Positions 40,401 to 55,400 of a DNA stretch of 64,000 nt are shown here, one piece after another (position 1 is the first letter of the stretch; each line of letters starts with the position of its first letter). Position numbers and translations under genes: made by a program. The stretch lies in assembly GCF_032854445.1 (NCBI RefSeq), contig NC_088302.1, forward strand, positions 22,517,788-22,581,787. Direction: 5' to 3'. The notes below the pieces were generated by a model that saw only the letters and a program-made list of their open reading frames with translations, had not been told where the DNA came from and did not search any database. Source of the DNA: Liolophura sinensis. Its lineage: Eukaryota; Mollusca; Polyplacophora; Chitonida; Chitonidae.

Positions 40401-43400
40401 TGAGATCAGTTGAAACAATCAGTCTCTCGTCGAGGTGGGATGGAGTCCACTCTTGACGATTTCAAACGCCACCTTCAGGAAGAGTGGTTAGCCATACTGC
40501 AACGTTGGATCGCACGCCTCATCAACACAATGCGAGTGCGTTGAAAAATCTGGTTGACTCCTTTTATGAAATTTTCAAAATCGACCGATTTTCAGTTTAC
40601 GCATGCCCATTAGCGCACAACTGCACGTCCACGTTAATCCTTGATATACCACGTACGCCGGATTCCTGGAATGGTGTGTGCAAAATTTCATTGCAATCTG
40701 GTATATATCAAGGGAGATATCAAACAACATTTTGGGGGGAACTTACTGTTGTTGCACTGTTTATATCCATGATCCAGTTGTTACTTACCCAAATTCTCAA
40801 CCTTTTCGCGCATGAAAGAATGACTTTCAGTACAATTTATGTACATTTTTAATTTAATTTTGGAGACAAGACTACATTGGTTGGATTGGCCAGTTTCAGG
40901 GCTTCACAAAAAGTATAATTTTATCAGTCAACACAGAATACTGCCTTCAGAATATCTTTGAAGAAACAGCTTGTAAATATGTGGAAAGGTTGAAAAATTA
41001 CAGTAACAAAATAAGCTTGAATATGTCAGAGAGCACACAAAGGTCCACATTCCAGCAAACTTCACTACATGTACTATAGTTCTACATCAAGTTTTTATTC
41101 CTTTTGACGATTCAAAATAAAATTTGGTTATAAATGGTTTGTTTAGGGTTCAATAAGCAAAAATACCTGTAGGACAGATTTTGTATCAGTATGCCACTTT
41201 TAACCTACAAAGAATCTTTAATCCAAAGTTCCATAAGAGAGCTGTAAAATAGTATTTCAAATTTTTACTGTATGTTGATTCAGTAGCAGGGGAAATACAT
41301 GTACAGTATCTGGTATCTGGTATTTATAACAGACTGTGTTTTTTATTACTTTGATTAAATTGTTTTTCCAAGATCACTGAAATGATGTTGCTTTGTTAGA
41401 AGAACTAAAATCACAGATTGGATCTTATATACATATGTTTACATGTACAGATCTTGAATAGGTGTTACACTTGTTCAGGTTAGAGATATGTAACTGATAC
41501 TAGACTGATACTGAGTTCCAGTGTACACTGTTGCCATCAGTAGTTTTGCTTGTTTTGCTAATGTACTATTAATATAAAGCAGGGTGTGACTTAACCTCAT
41601 CTTGTTATTTTCTGAGGAGCAAAAAGTAGATGAACAGTGGTAACTGTACTAATTGGCCAGAACAATTACTGATAAAAATAAATGTTTGCATTGGCAATGG
41701 AATGAGGCTGTAAGATTGGCTCAGGCTGGTGATAAATGAATGACACATTGTCTTCTGTGTCATCTGATGTATTCAGTTTACTATATATACATGTACATGT
41801 ACACTCAAGAGGAAAAGACATTCCGGTATGAAGGCCTTTGAAAAGGTAAAACTGTTAATCTGTTGTACAGTTCACATGTGCATGTAATTGCAGGCCTGTG
41901 ACAGTGGTGTTATTTTGTTAGACCTTCAATTTAGATGGCAACTGTCATCTGTTCCTTTCTTTCGCCCATATATATATACACGTACATTTACCTGGCAGCA
42001 GGTCAAAGTATTATGAGTACAGATCTTGCACATGCAGATAGCTAACTTGTATAGGCAGCCAGAGGTTGTTATATTAATGACATTTTTGTTGATCAGAGGT
42101 TTAGCGTTTACATATGAACAACTAAATACTGAACCCCTCTCTTCTGTACGTGTGTCAATCATGTTAGAAGATGCTTCCATGGAGTAATGAAGTCGAGCTC
42201 AGCAAACTGTTGGTACAATTCTACCCAAGCTGGGTGACAACAATTTTAATGTGTTTTACTGACCAGCCAATATTAAATATCCAAAAATGGAAGAAAAATA
42301 AAATTGAGAATAAACCTTTGTTTTAAGCTTTTCTAATCGTGTAAACATATCTCCGACAAGAAAGCTTTTCAAGCCTACATTTTCCATATATTAGATGCGT
42401 TTCATGTTTTATTTTTTGACCTTCACTGGTCAAGGAAAAATTTTTGAATTAGGTTCTTTAGTTTTTAGTTTCTTTTTTTTTTTTAAAGAAGGGTCTTCTG
42501 AATTTAGTTAAGTGCTAAAAATGAAAATAATGTGTTGCGAGTTTCGTCCGTTTTTATCCTGGTTTCTGTCTCTCTGCCAAAATGGTTTTATCCCTGGCCA
42601 AAAGTTTTTCATACACATGTACTAGAGAAGGCCAGTCATTGCTCACCACTGCTAGGATATAATGTTCTTGTCTACTCTTTGCATTGTAGACATGTGGCGC
42701 CTATAAATACAATGTAACTGCATGTGTTTATTTAATTCTGCTTGGTAAATGACGAGCCTTAATAGAATCTGCATGTAGGCCAATTCATTGCCAGGAGATT
42801 CAGTTTGAAAATTATAAATGTAGTCTCCGAGTCTAGAACAAAGCAATACACAAACGTATATGTTTGTAAATATAGAAGCAATAAACATTTTTCTTCCCTT
42901 CCAACTGTATGTATACATGATGACGTATAGTCTACTAATTGTATGATGAATTCATTGCCTGGTGACATTATTTTTAAATTTGAACTGTGGGCTTTAACAA
43001 TGATTTGATACAAACATTAAACATGCATCTTACACCTGAACCTGCATATCATGGTAATTTCTAGCATTAATTGTACCTTAAATTTTATATGAATTGAGTA
43101 ATAAATACATTCAGTTTTAATATGGATATGCATGTACACATGAAATCCTTCATACACATCTCCAGTAAGTTTATACAACTGAATGTACATGTACCTTTAT
43201 TCCTACAACCTTTTTTGCACAGGAAAGAGCACCTTTCAGTGCAATTTACGCACATTTTTACGTTGATTTTTTTAGACAAACTACATTGGTGGGATTTGGC
43301 CAATTTCAGGGCTTCACAAAAAGTATAATTTTATCGGTCTACACAGAATAATGCCTTCAGAATATGCTTGAATAAACATGGGAAAAGGTTGAAGTATTAC

Positions 43401-46400
43401 AGTTTTGATGTAAGATATTAAACCTTTGATGATTTTTAGAGTCAGAATATTACTTTCTGCGCTAAAACTTAATTTTCCCAGAAAAATATCAATCTACCTT
43501 CCAAACAAACCTTAAAACACCGTTTTATCTAAGCTCAGTAGAACTTTATAAAGAATGGGGCCAAATGAGCAACTTAATTAAATAGCCATGGATGGAATTT
43601 TGGGTCATTCACAGTAATGTATTTTTACTTGAGCATGTATACATGTATACACTGTGCATTTTACATGCACACTTCTTGTTACTAAAATGATATCAAATCT
43701 ATATGTGCCGTACAAATTTGAAATGTTTTATTTCTTTATTATTTCAGTATTCCAGTCTGCACTTGAAAATAATGAAATGGCTAGATATTGTACATTCTGT
43801 ATGTGCGGGCTACATGTGAAAGCTAAGCCTGTGCAAGTCTACATGTATTTACATGTACATGTTTTCCCTGTGTTAAGGTGTCATTTGAGTAAGATTTGCT
43901 ATAGTTTGTAGTATGTGCTTGTGCAGCCTTACAATGTCTGTCTTACTCCATGACAGACTAGAAAGATATCCTGTGAGGGGCATTCTCTGATGACCATCAC
44001 AGGGGTGTCAAGTTCCACAACCACATGTGCCTGAGGGCTACAACAGCTTGGCTGGTACTCAGACCAGCAAACCTAGATATACATATACATGTACTTGTAT
44101 AGCTTTTATAAAAAACTGTATCCCTCTTTGCCCTTAGCCAAAGTCTTCCTGGTCCATGCAGTTATGTACATGACTTCATTCTCCTTCTTCGGTAATAGAT
44201 ATGACAGTCAAGACTGAAACTTGGACTTTAAGTCTGTGTTTTCAGGGGATATTTATATTTATCTTCTATAGATCCTGGTTGAGGGCATCCTGTTTAATCA
44301 TTTCCAATCTCTAAATTCTTGGTAAGAATTAAAGCCCAGACATAATTCTGTCACACATCATGATAAGAATTGTTTAGTGTGAGAGGCTTTCCACAGAAAT
44401 GACTGGCTCTGCTCGATTTAATCCAAGGATGGCCATTTGATGGAAGCTTTCTTCGGATAAATGTTGTAAAACCTCATATTCATGCCACTCCACATTATTG
44501 AATACGTGTGAGATATTGTTATCAAGAGTCCAAGGAGGGGGGGGGGGGGAGGGGGCATTGTCTGTGACGTTATGCGTTATGGCATCGGGCTTTTTAATAC
44601 AATTTGGAGATGATGATCTACACTCAAAAAATTAATCTGTTAATTTTTAACAGAAATTTGGTTGTCTTAATGAGGCCAGAGTCTATTTTTAGGTATTATA
44701 ACATAATATTCTGTCATATTCAACATTATATCATGTTAGTCTCGTAGAATCTTTTTGTTAAATTAATAAAACGTGTTATATTCAATAAAATAATCTACTG
44801 TAATGGGAGAATACATTTTAGTATCACTCAGACAACTGACTTTCTGTTAAAATTAATTGATTTAAATTAAATTGATTTTTGAGTTTAGATCTGATAAGAA
44901 CAACAACTGAGGAGAATTTTGGTCTAACTTGCATGTAAATGTTATTTTATCCCTTTGGATCAAGTGACAATATGTACTTTTAGTCTTATGGTCAATAATT
45001 GCGTGGGCAAGAAAATTCCTCTTAGAAAATTGCTTGGGCTTAGAGGGCACGTGCTCTGATCAGGTGCCTGCCGCATTGGTTAAGTTTCTTGCCACATACA
45101 GATTGTACAATACCTGGCAAGGTGCAGTAATCTTTTTTAAGAGATCCATCTAATTTCTGCCATCATTCACCCATAAACCCTATTCATCACATTCAATTAC
45201 AAAATATTTGTCTGCACCATTGAAATAAAGTGAATGTAAATCACTGGTAAAAATGCCTAATTAAGATGGACAAATTGATATTGATATGAAATATACATGT
45301 ACCTGTTAAGATGTATCTTCTTTAAGCTCTGTCAGATTTTTTCCCCATTGTTTACTGATGAACATTAATGAAATATATGTGTGCGCATCGTAAAACACCA
45401 ATGAAACAAAATTTATAAATTAATGACTAATGTGTCTAAAGTAGAAGGCAACAGAGACAACCATTGACTATACATGTTTGATCATATAGTTCACTTGTAG
45501 GCCATGAAAACCCCCATATACCCGAATGTTTCTCATTTTGGGGACATCTGATCCGCTCTTTTAACTAATATACACTTAATTGTAGCAGGAATAATTAAGA
45601 TTCTTTTTTTTTTTTCCACATGGCCAATCATCAAATAAACAACATGTTTATATCTACTTTTCCCCATAACTAGGAGAGCAGTGTAATTCTTTGCTTTCAG
45701 CACAGCTAATATCTGTCCTAAACATGAGAAGTACTGAGGTACATGTAACATGTGTTTTTGTACCTGTATGTTGTGTACATGTCATCATGCTGGATCTTTG
45801 AGTTTCAGATCAAGTCATTGCATCAGTGAAGACGCACGTTTCTTTTTCTCTCTGATAAACATGAAAGAGGAAGCACGTTTGTATGGCCGTCATATTAATT
45901 CCCTTAACAGATTTCTTGAGTAATTTTCCTGTCTCCTTTTAACAAATTTGTGAAGGTGTGCGTGCTGTAGCAATGGATTGAGGTCAAACCATTATTGATC
46001 TTCCTATTACATTATACTTTCCCAAACATCTGGTATTTGTGGGAAACTAATCATTTATTCATTTCATTCGGAAGAGTATAAGATAGTGTTCTTATTGTTC
46101 CTGATGAATGAACTATTCAGCATGGAAATGTTTTTATAGCCTAGAACAGTACAAATGTGTGGGCATATATGTAATATACATCATAATATGACCCAAATTC
46201 CTCAACTTTTTCAGCATATATAAGAGCAATTTTAAGTGTAATTTATGCAAATTTCTGATGAAACTAACATTGGTTGGATTTGCCAATTTCAGAGCTTCAC
46301 AAAAAGTATAATTTTGTCAGTCTACACAGAGTTATGCCCTCAGAATTTGCATGCATGAACAGCTTGCAAACATGCAAAAAGTTTACATTTACAGTAAAGA

Positions 46401-49400
46401 AAAGTTCACAGTCATGCCGGTAAAACTTTTAATGTCATTGAATGAGTGAAAAAGCCACTAATCTGACACTGAAAACCGATCAAATAAATGAACAAGTATA
46501 TGTTTATGAAGAACAAGTTTACTGACCCGCTCATACTGCCACAGTACAAATTGCATACATGGTACATGTTAAACCACTGTCATTTTTATTCTTGTATCGT
46601 GTTAGATCCAGCACGATGTAAATTCTTTTGACTGCCTCATATAGCCTCAGGTGAGATCTGTGGTAAAGGTCAAGCCTTTGGTCTGGTGGCCAAGATCACA
46701 TACAAGAACTTCCAAAGGCATCAGCCATGTGTATACTGCTTTAATGAATGTCAGTTTTACAGAGAATGGTTTCTACCCATCACATTTCATAAGAAAGGTC
46801 AACTGTATTAGACATGATTACTGCTCTACCTGAGAAAATTGCCATATAAATTGTAGCAGGAAGCATGTAAAGGTTTGTTATTCTGTTTGGCTTTACCACA
46901 GTGATGTCTTTGTAACAAGTTATAGGGGGTGTGTCCATGCAGTCATTCAGGGTTTAATTGTTATTAGATGGTGTCATTTTTTCATTGTGACTGTAATTCT
47001 TCAACCTTTTTGCGTGTTTGCAAGGTGTTTTTTTAAGCATATGATGGAGGCATTTTTCTGTGTAGAATGACAAAATTACACTTTTTGTGAAGCCATGAAA
47101 TTGGCCAATCCAACCGATGTAGTTTCGTCTCAAAAGTCAAATTGAAAGTATGCATGACAGTGTAAATATAATACATGTACATGTGGCTCACACATCTTGG
47201 TACATGTAGTCTTCATAAGTAAAGACACTGCATGAAACAGTACTGATTTTGTCATTTTCGTATATCCCTCAGACCTCAGAGATTGTATGCACATGTACCT
47301 TTGGAATATCTTATGAACAAGTGCATTTTTGATGTTTAGAGTCCTCCAGCCATTACTTACTTGTTGTTGTACATGAAGTTCTTAATATGTATGTAATATA
47401 TATCCTGTACAGGCTGTATAAGAGCATTCTGATGCATATGTACATGCACATTTATGTGACCCAGGAGCCTCTCACCAATGCGGTCGCTGTGAGTTCAAGT
47501 CCAGCTCATGCTGGCTTCCTCTCTGGTTGTACATGGGAAGGTCTACCAGCAACCTTTGGGGGTCGTGGGTTTTCCCTGAGCTTTGCCCAGTTCCCCCTAC
47601 CATAATGCTGGCTGCCATCGTATTAAGTGAAATATTCTTGAGTACAGTGTAAAACATCTATCACATAAATAAATAAATTTAAACCATGTTGGTACATTCA
47701 TACACTAGCTATCGACATTCATTACAACAGAGTATTCAGATTTCAACTCAAAATTGAAGGGAATAAAGCTTGATTCTTAGTAATCTGTTACAGAATTTTA
47801 AAATCTGGAACAATTCATATCCAGATGAAATGACAGTGAGACAGGAATGAAATTTGGCAAATTTATTGCAAAAAGACCCCCAGGGTCTTAACTGATAAAA
47901 CCGGGTCACTATGTCTTTGCAGGGTGGACAGTGCTAGAACACGTACTGTAAACCTTCAACCTTTTCAGCCACTGATGAATTTTTTTTTTTTTTCAGGGAA
48001 ATTTATGCATACAATTCTTATGAAAATGATGCTAAAAATGATTGTGTCGCTTAAGATGCAAGCTTCATTAGACTGTGCAAATCATTTCTCTACACCCCAC
48101 AGTCCTCTTAGAATGTTTGCAAAATATTGGTCGCAGTGGTGGTTGAAAATGTTGAAGAGTTAGGTATATCTGATTAAGATGGTAAGTAGGCCTTCTGCCT
48201 TTGAGCTCGGTGTTTACTGAAGATTTCTGAGTCATGTGACTGTAGCATTCGTTAATACATGTACATGTACGTGTACAATAATGCATGTACAATAATGCAT
48301 GTTCATTTTACTACAACTACACTGTGCATGTACAAGCAGTATCCGACATCATAGCAGAATTCTATTAGAGAATTTTAGGGGGAAAAATATGCATTGTTTG
48401 CGTAGACACAAGTCACCTAACCTTTGTAATGTTGAAATAGAATCAGCCTTATGAAAACCGTGTGACATTGTTTGTGTTGAGGAAGTGGCTATGGATGATT
48501 TTCTTTTCTTCTCCTTTTGACCTGTGTAAATAGAGAGCATTTCTGGCACGCATTGTGTATTTTCTATTGACTTCAGGTTGAGCTGAGTATCTTCAGTCTA
48601 CATATTTGGCAATACATATGTGAAGGTATACAAAAAAAGAATCGGTTCTTGTCTCGTAAGCCATGCAGCCTCCAGTTCCAGATATAAAACATCATCTAAT
48701 GTTCATAGCAGATTTATACATATAGGTCAGATCTGCTCAGAATAACTCACAGACCAGTTTTTATTAATGTAGGAATGTGTTTTCTTTTTGTTCGGGGTTT
48801 GTTTTTTTTTTTGTTTTTTTTTTATTTATTTATTTTGTTGTTTTTTTTGTTCTTCTTTTTATATAAGAAACATCCATCAGCAATTTTCCCTGTACACTGT
48901 ATTTGTAAACATGTTAATTTGTCGCCAACTTCAATGTTGATGGTATATCATCTAATAGGCTTATCTAAAGAACATTTGTTCACAGCTGAAGGATATGAAA
49001 TTTTCAAGCCAAAGCTACAAAGAATGATGAACTGCTGTTTGACAAGTACTCATTATTTGGAGAATAAAATAATGAAGTACACTTATATGTCCATACATAC
49101 CTGTAAATGTACATTGATATTTTGTACATGGACATAGGGTACATATTTTCTATGAAAGACAACATGTTATGGATATGAAAGCATTAGACATGTACATGTA
49201 ATCCCTGAAGCAGAATTATTTGTATCCTACACGTACAGTGTATATGACAATCTTCTACTGGTTAGAAATTGGGCAAAGGCAGTTTAATATAATACGATGT
49301 TTAAAAAATATACATATAGATTTTTAAGTACAGTAGACATGTACATGTATCTTGCTTGTACTATATAATGTTTTGTGTTATAATTGTTGGCAAGCAATGG

Positions 49401-52400
49401 CACAAGTTGGTAGAGATTTCTCTCTGACCAGAGAATACATCTACGTGTCAAGACATTACATCATAGAGGCCCCAGCTGGCATTCTCAGTGACCTAGACAT
49501 CTACATGTACTTTGCTGTCGACTTCAGCTATTAAAACATCACATAGGGAGCTACATGTCCAGTGTAAATTTATAGAGCTTGGCCTAAGGAAATTTTAAGT
49601 GTAAGTGAATCATTACGTGTAGCTATTCTGTTTTGCTGATTGGGGCTGTGATTTATTGTACATGTAACTTCTGTTCACAGTCATGCTTGTACAATATATA
49701 TGAGTGTCTTAAGTGTGCTGCAATTATTATCAACTACGTGTAATATCTACATGTATTTATGTTTTATTGCTCGTGGAAAATGTAGTAATGTTACAGTCTA
49801 CCAGGAGATGATTATAGGGCCACCAGAGAATCTTCCAACAACGTGTTTTAAAGCATGGTTTAACGCGAACAATAAACTGAGGAAAGAGTTCAGATGTCTT
49901 CAGATGTCTTAACCTTGCCAAGATAATAAATAAAAAATCACTGAGTATTTGGCAACACTGATTCCGAATCAGCTTTTGGATTTTGCCTATCTTTGTAATG
50001 CTTTGAGATTTGGTCAAAATCTTTTTTGACCATAGTCACGTAATTTCAACAGGCTGTAACTCGAGAACTAGAATTGAGACTTGCCCCAAATTGTAGCCCC
50101 AGTCATGTAGTTTCTGGTGCATGCCAACAGATTTGAGCTATAGTGTATCGTTTTTTCGCTAGAAATATTTAAATGACACCACCCTACTTAAAAAATAGAA
50201 ATGTAAGCCCGTGCATTTAACATAGACTTTGGAGATAACTGTGCATTAGTATACATGTGCTGCAGGTAACCTGCCCCATAGATCATCCATCTGTCACTCA
50301 AACTGAGAAATGAACAACTATCCCTCCTATTGACAGCTATCAACACACAATTTTCAGTGTTTGCGCGTAAAGCCAGCACTATTCGCAGTGCATCATGGGT
50401 AATTCTCAACAATCCCGACGGCATTCTCCCATACACCCATGCTATCAGGAGTAGAATTCCAAAGACATGGCGAAATATACCTAAAATGTCCATCCACACA
50501 TGACAACCCCAAAACATGTTACTCTTACTCGGCCGAACTCAACCGTTAAAGAATATTGCGCTTTCCAGTTTCTATTCAGTTCTAGACCTTACGTGCCCAT
50601 AAGGAAGAGACAGGCTTTAGGATGCCACACAGAAAACCGTAGGCCATGGCTTTGGACTGAGGGTCTTTTATAAAAACAACAACACACAACTCTGCTTATT
50701 CCTTCGAACTGTTTGGACCAAAATTTCATATTTATTGTCTCCTAACATTTCCTGTCGCCTACATGCACTCTGCCCTCATCCACTTTGAAAATTGAACTGA
50801 GCCCAGGCAAACCAGATGGGAGGCTAGAGTGAGGTAATTGCACGCCATGTGTCAAAAAACCTGAAATGTACATTGTCAGCCAGGAGCGGTGATCACCAAG
50901 GCCTGACTCGATCAAGACGCCGTGTGGTTGTTTTCAGTACCAGACGCATTGTATATGTTATTTGGTTATTTGGGGTTCAAACCCAGTTGATTATTTTTCA
51001 TTTTTATCATGCTTTTTCTCCATGTGGCCTGTTTTGTAAATACTTTTTCAATTTGTACATGCAGGTTGAATGTGTTGAACTTTCCATTGTCGAAGTACTT
51101 CAGCAGTTGAATAAAGCTATTCGTCGTTATGTGTGTTAGCATCTGTTGGTAAACAGATGTTTTCCAAGGCGTAATTTTTCCATTCGCGGCAAATTAGTTC
51201 AGTGCATTACTTTCATAGTGTTTTCTAATTTGACATTCGATTGGACCTTGATGCTTGGCCACTGGTATTGCTGTAAGGAAAGTAACAACTTTAATTATCG
51301 TTTGTTTTTATTTTTGCAGTATATGAGTGAAAAGATCGGTGGTGCTAAAGGGACAGAGCTTGATGATGAATTCATTGAAATGGAAAGGGTAAGTTACAGT
51401 ATCCTAAATAGATGCATGAAATGACGTGAAATAGGAGCTTTGGTCAAAGTCATCAAGCACCTACATTTTTTACTAAAGTACATGTGGCAGGCTCAGTGCA
51501 GGTACATGTAGCTGGCAGCCTCATTTCAATGAAATTTCTGATAGTAATGACATTTGTGATCTAAAAATATTTATCATTGAAGCTTATTTCACATCATTAA
51601 ACTCATTCACCTGTTTGACATTTAAATACTGCGTATGTTGAGAGTTGTTTCATTTATCTGTGTTTAAATACATATACTTGTAGGACATCGAGCATTTGCG
51701 TGCAAGATAATTGCTGTTAGCTTGCTTATTTTATGGTCTGTCAAGTTCTTTTACCACAGACATGGCATTTCATGATGATTCACATGTTCATGTACATTAA
51801 GCTGTGCTCAGTCTCAGTTGACTTGAACATTTCCTCTCAAAACATTCCACTTCCTGGAACAAAACATGTGGAGCCTTTTAGAAGATTTCCTACATTGCAA
51901 AAAAAAAAAAATGTTCTTCCTTATCAATGTTCAGAAGAATTGAGACTTCCTTCAAGAAACAGGGAAGGAAAAAAAGACTGATAAAAAGGAGTTAATGCAG
52001 ATGTACATGTAATTGTGGTCTGAGTGGTACGTTAGTCCGTCAGTCCTTGGCTCAGTGCATGCTCATGATTCTATGTCTGCCTGTGGTTCAGTAACACCAT
52101 TAAACCCCTCAGGAAGAGCAGTGTGGGTTCTGGTGGCCATTACTCTAAATCAAGGCAGATGTTGAAAATCTGATTTATATTAGGCCAATTTTTCTAGGCA
52201 CAGATTTTGTGGGGGCTTAGGGAAAAACATCTAGTTCTTGTGCAATGAACATTTCACTCGGGGTCATCCGGCTAGTGTATAGGGTCACCCAGAAACATTT
52301 GTTAAGGAAATTCAGAAGATTGAATTGGTTCAGTTCAGTCATACGTCCATCATCCATATGCATACATGTACATGTAGTCATTACATCACACTTACCATGA

Positions 52401-55400
52401 ATAGTACATTCACATGGTATTTATGAAGTTTTTTTTTTTATTTTCTTGATTGTTGTTTTAATAATATTATACTAGTACTCAAGAATTTTTCCCGATGATG
52501 ACATGGTTTTATGGGTGGAGGAAACCAGAGTATCTGGAGGTAAACCACCAACCTTTGGCAAGTTGCTGACGAACTTTTCCACTTGTGACATCGAGATATG
52601 CACATCATATTGGTCAGATGGGACTATTTCGACAAACATTTGACTGCACAATCTTACAAGCGCTGAGAGGGAGAGACATTAAGGTGCGATGCACTTTCAT
52701 TGAAGTTTTCCAAGAAATTGATACATGCACATATATAAATGTATCTAAGGATTTTTTTTTTCTTACATTTTTTGTCATATCCATGTTTTGACCCAGGCTA
52801 GTGGTCATGACAGAATGTTTTCTGAAACCATGCGACAGTTGTGGATTAAGAAGTGAAACATTCATCGAAAAATATGGATAAATAAATGAAATGGCTGTAC
52901 CCTGAATACACAAAGCCTGACGCTGAGCTGGTTGTATAATACAAACATGTAGTACAGCTCCATGTACTCCTTCGTTCTGTTCACCTGGCTCCGTCCTGTC
53001 CCACCCCCAACCCTGTATAATCTGTCTCTGTCTGATGTAATACCGTGAGGGGGCAGATCCGTGGGTATTGATTGAGCCCCATGACGAAGGTTGCGTGGGC
53101 TTCTCACCATAGGCCAGCATTTCAGTGGGATAGCCATATTGTTTTTCTCCTCTAAATCAATTAGTCTCTGAGTGTGTATTTGTAAACCGCCCATCAACAT
53201 GGGTTGAAGAAAGAGAAAGGAGAGCTCAGTGAGGAAATACACTTGTCTATTTGCTTATAGTAATAATATTGATTATATTAAATTGGAGAGGGAGCCATGG
53301 CCGAGGGTCTTTCAGTGGCTAGAGCACAAGAGGTGGGGGTTCGACCCTAGTCTTGAACAGGATTGTAGATATCCCCCTTTCCCTCCTTTTATTGTTTGTT
53401 TGGGTCTGGGTCAAAAAGGGCATGTACATTGTACTAGACTGCTGACTACAGCTATCCCAGTAGCCGTCTACTTTGGATATTCTGACCATTTAAACCAATA
53501 GTAACTGTGAAAGAATCACTTTCAATTCAGCTGCCTACTTTTAAGCTCTGGTCTCCTTCTCTAATTCAAAATGAAAACCCTGTTTGCACAGTCAAACACT
53601 TGTCTTCCATAATTATTTTTTCATATGTAGGAAAATTTGTGATTAGCTCGCCAAAGGTTGGCACTCAGGTGTACTCCATCCATAAAACTGACTGTAGTCT
53701 TGTAAGTAAAAATGTCTTGAGTATGCCATTAAACAATAATTAAAATAAATAAATAAAATACATGTAAAATAATTGCCCTAGGCTTTGACCAGTCAAACTT
53801 GCTTTGACTGTGTCAGCAGCATCTATACAGCAGGAAATTTGCCAGTCCCCTGAAGAGATAGCCATGCTTACTTCTGCACTATTTGTTTCCACCATTTACA
53901 AAACTGACCATGGTCATACAGTGCACATACCTAAATGACCTAAAATTTTGCCCACTAAAGTGTATTTTAAGAGAGACAAACAAATGTCACGAGATATCAT
54001 TTTTGTGCTGAAAATTTTCTAGTAGAATATCATCCAGTGTTCCAAGCAAACCTCACAACATCTTTCTAACCTCAATAGAACTCTCAGAATCAGGAATAAT
54101 GGGCAAGTTAGTCATGGACGAAATTTTTGGTCACTTAGGGTATTTGATGTATTCTTGAGTAGTTTTAAGCAAACTTTAAACAAAGATTTTTGGGAAGTGA
54201 AATTTAAAATTACATGTACCATTTTCGTGGGCGTCAAATACATGTGTTCCAGTTACCCCCTTGTGTGCTCTTAACAAGCGCTCATTCTATCTGCCCATTA
54301 TTTCTAAGTTTTTGGATTCTTGGACACAAAACTCCACAGATTGGATTGGCCAAATTCAAGCTCCACAAAAAGTATGATTTCATCAGTCTACATAGACTAA
54401 TGCCTACAGAATATGCTTGAGAAAACACCTTGCAAACATGCGAACAGGTTGTAGAATTATGGTATAAGCATCGGTCAGGACTACAGCTACATGTACCTTT
54501 TCATGCTTGTGTGAAATTGTGTACACATGTACATGTACATCTGTTATTAGGATTGCACGTCGTCACTAAAATTCCTCAAAATATGCCTAATTATCTCATC
54601 AGCGATCCACTTTCTTTGTGTTTATTTCAAGACAAATTTTACTTTTTAAAATTCTGGTGGAACTATTTTCTCTAGCTTTTTGTGTATCTTTAGAAATTCT
54701 CTGAATATTAAATTTATCTCATTGACTGCAAGTATATTGACATTTTAAAATTTTTTTCTGTTTCATTTTTACATGTAGGCATGGTTTACAGCTAAATTCT
54801 ACGCTGTATGCATGATGATCTTGTGTTATTTGAAGGATAAAACAAAATGAAATTTTAGTTCTATTTTTTCACCTGCACCATACGTGTACATGTACACGTA
54901 TCGTATTCTAAACATTTGCATGTAAATGTACACAATCAAATGTACAAATATCAGCCTTGATTTTTATGAGGCTCTGCATTTTAAAGCTCCATGTAAATTC
55001 TAATGTGGTACATCTTTTCGGTAAATGTTGATTATGTAGCATGGTTAATTGGCAATATTCCAAGACAAGCAAATTGATACATGCCATACATGTCCTTGTA
55101 TATATATATATATATGATACTATTACAATTCCAATGTTTTCAGAAAACAGATGTTATGGGAAAGCTTGTGGATGAGGTTATGATAAAAACACATGAATTT
55201 CTTCAGCCAAATCCAGGTAAGTTTGTGTAACTAATCAAGCTAAAGTGTTACCTGGATCGGCTTAATTATGTTCGATTCCATGACATTAACATATAACATG
55301 CACATCTGCTTAGCATTTACATGCATGTTTTATGCATCTGTATATTAATTGTTGTCAAGAAAATTTTCTTTGATAAAATTTAAAAATGCCAGTTTAATTA

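Larger units (their letters stand above)
34541..51319 (+). other. Endophilin intron 1, 16.8 kb, repeat-rich
   Basis: No coding exon with a recognised family was found on either strand. It carries six MITE-A copies, a deleted Tc1/mariner element, a SINE, local duplications and G-runs, each listed separately. Between these is AT-rich DNA dense in TACATGTA palindromes. Intron 1 of endophilin genes is also long in vertebrates, so enhancers are likely but cannot be picked out here. Confidence 0.6.

Noticed and set aside
40484-40852. 122-codon frame within the Tc1-like element
   Set aside because: It is out of frame with the recognisable transposase remnant and crosses the element end into a MITE.
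52614-53242. Two overlapping minus-strand open frames (168 and 126 codons) in endophilin intron 2
   Set aside because: No recognisable domain, no consistent splice sites or start context, and a SINE begins just beyond. A decayed retrosequence is possible but cannot be supported.
53287-53362. Possible tRNA gene
   Set aside because: A-box- and B-box-like text is present, but I cannot fold a complete acceptor stem and anticodon arm; a SINE head is more likely.
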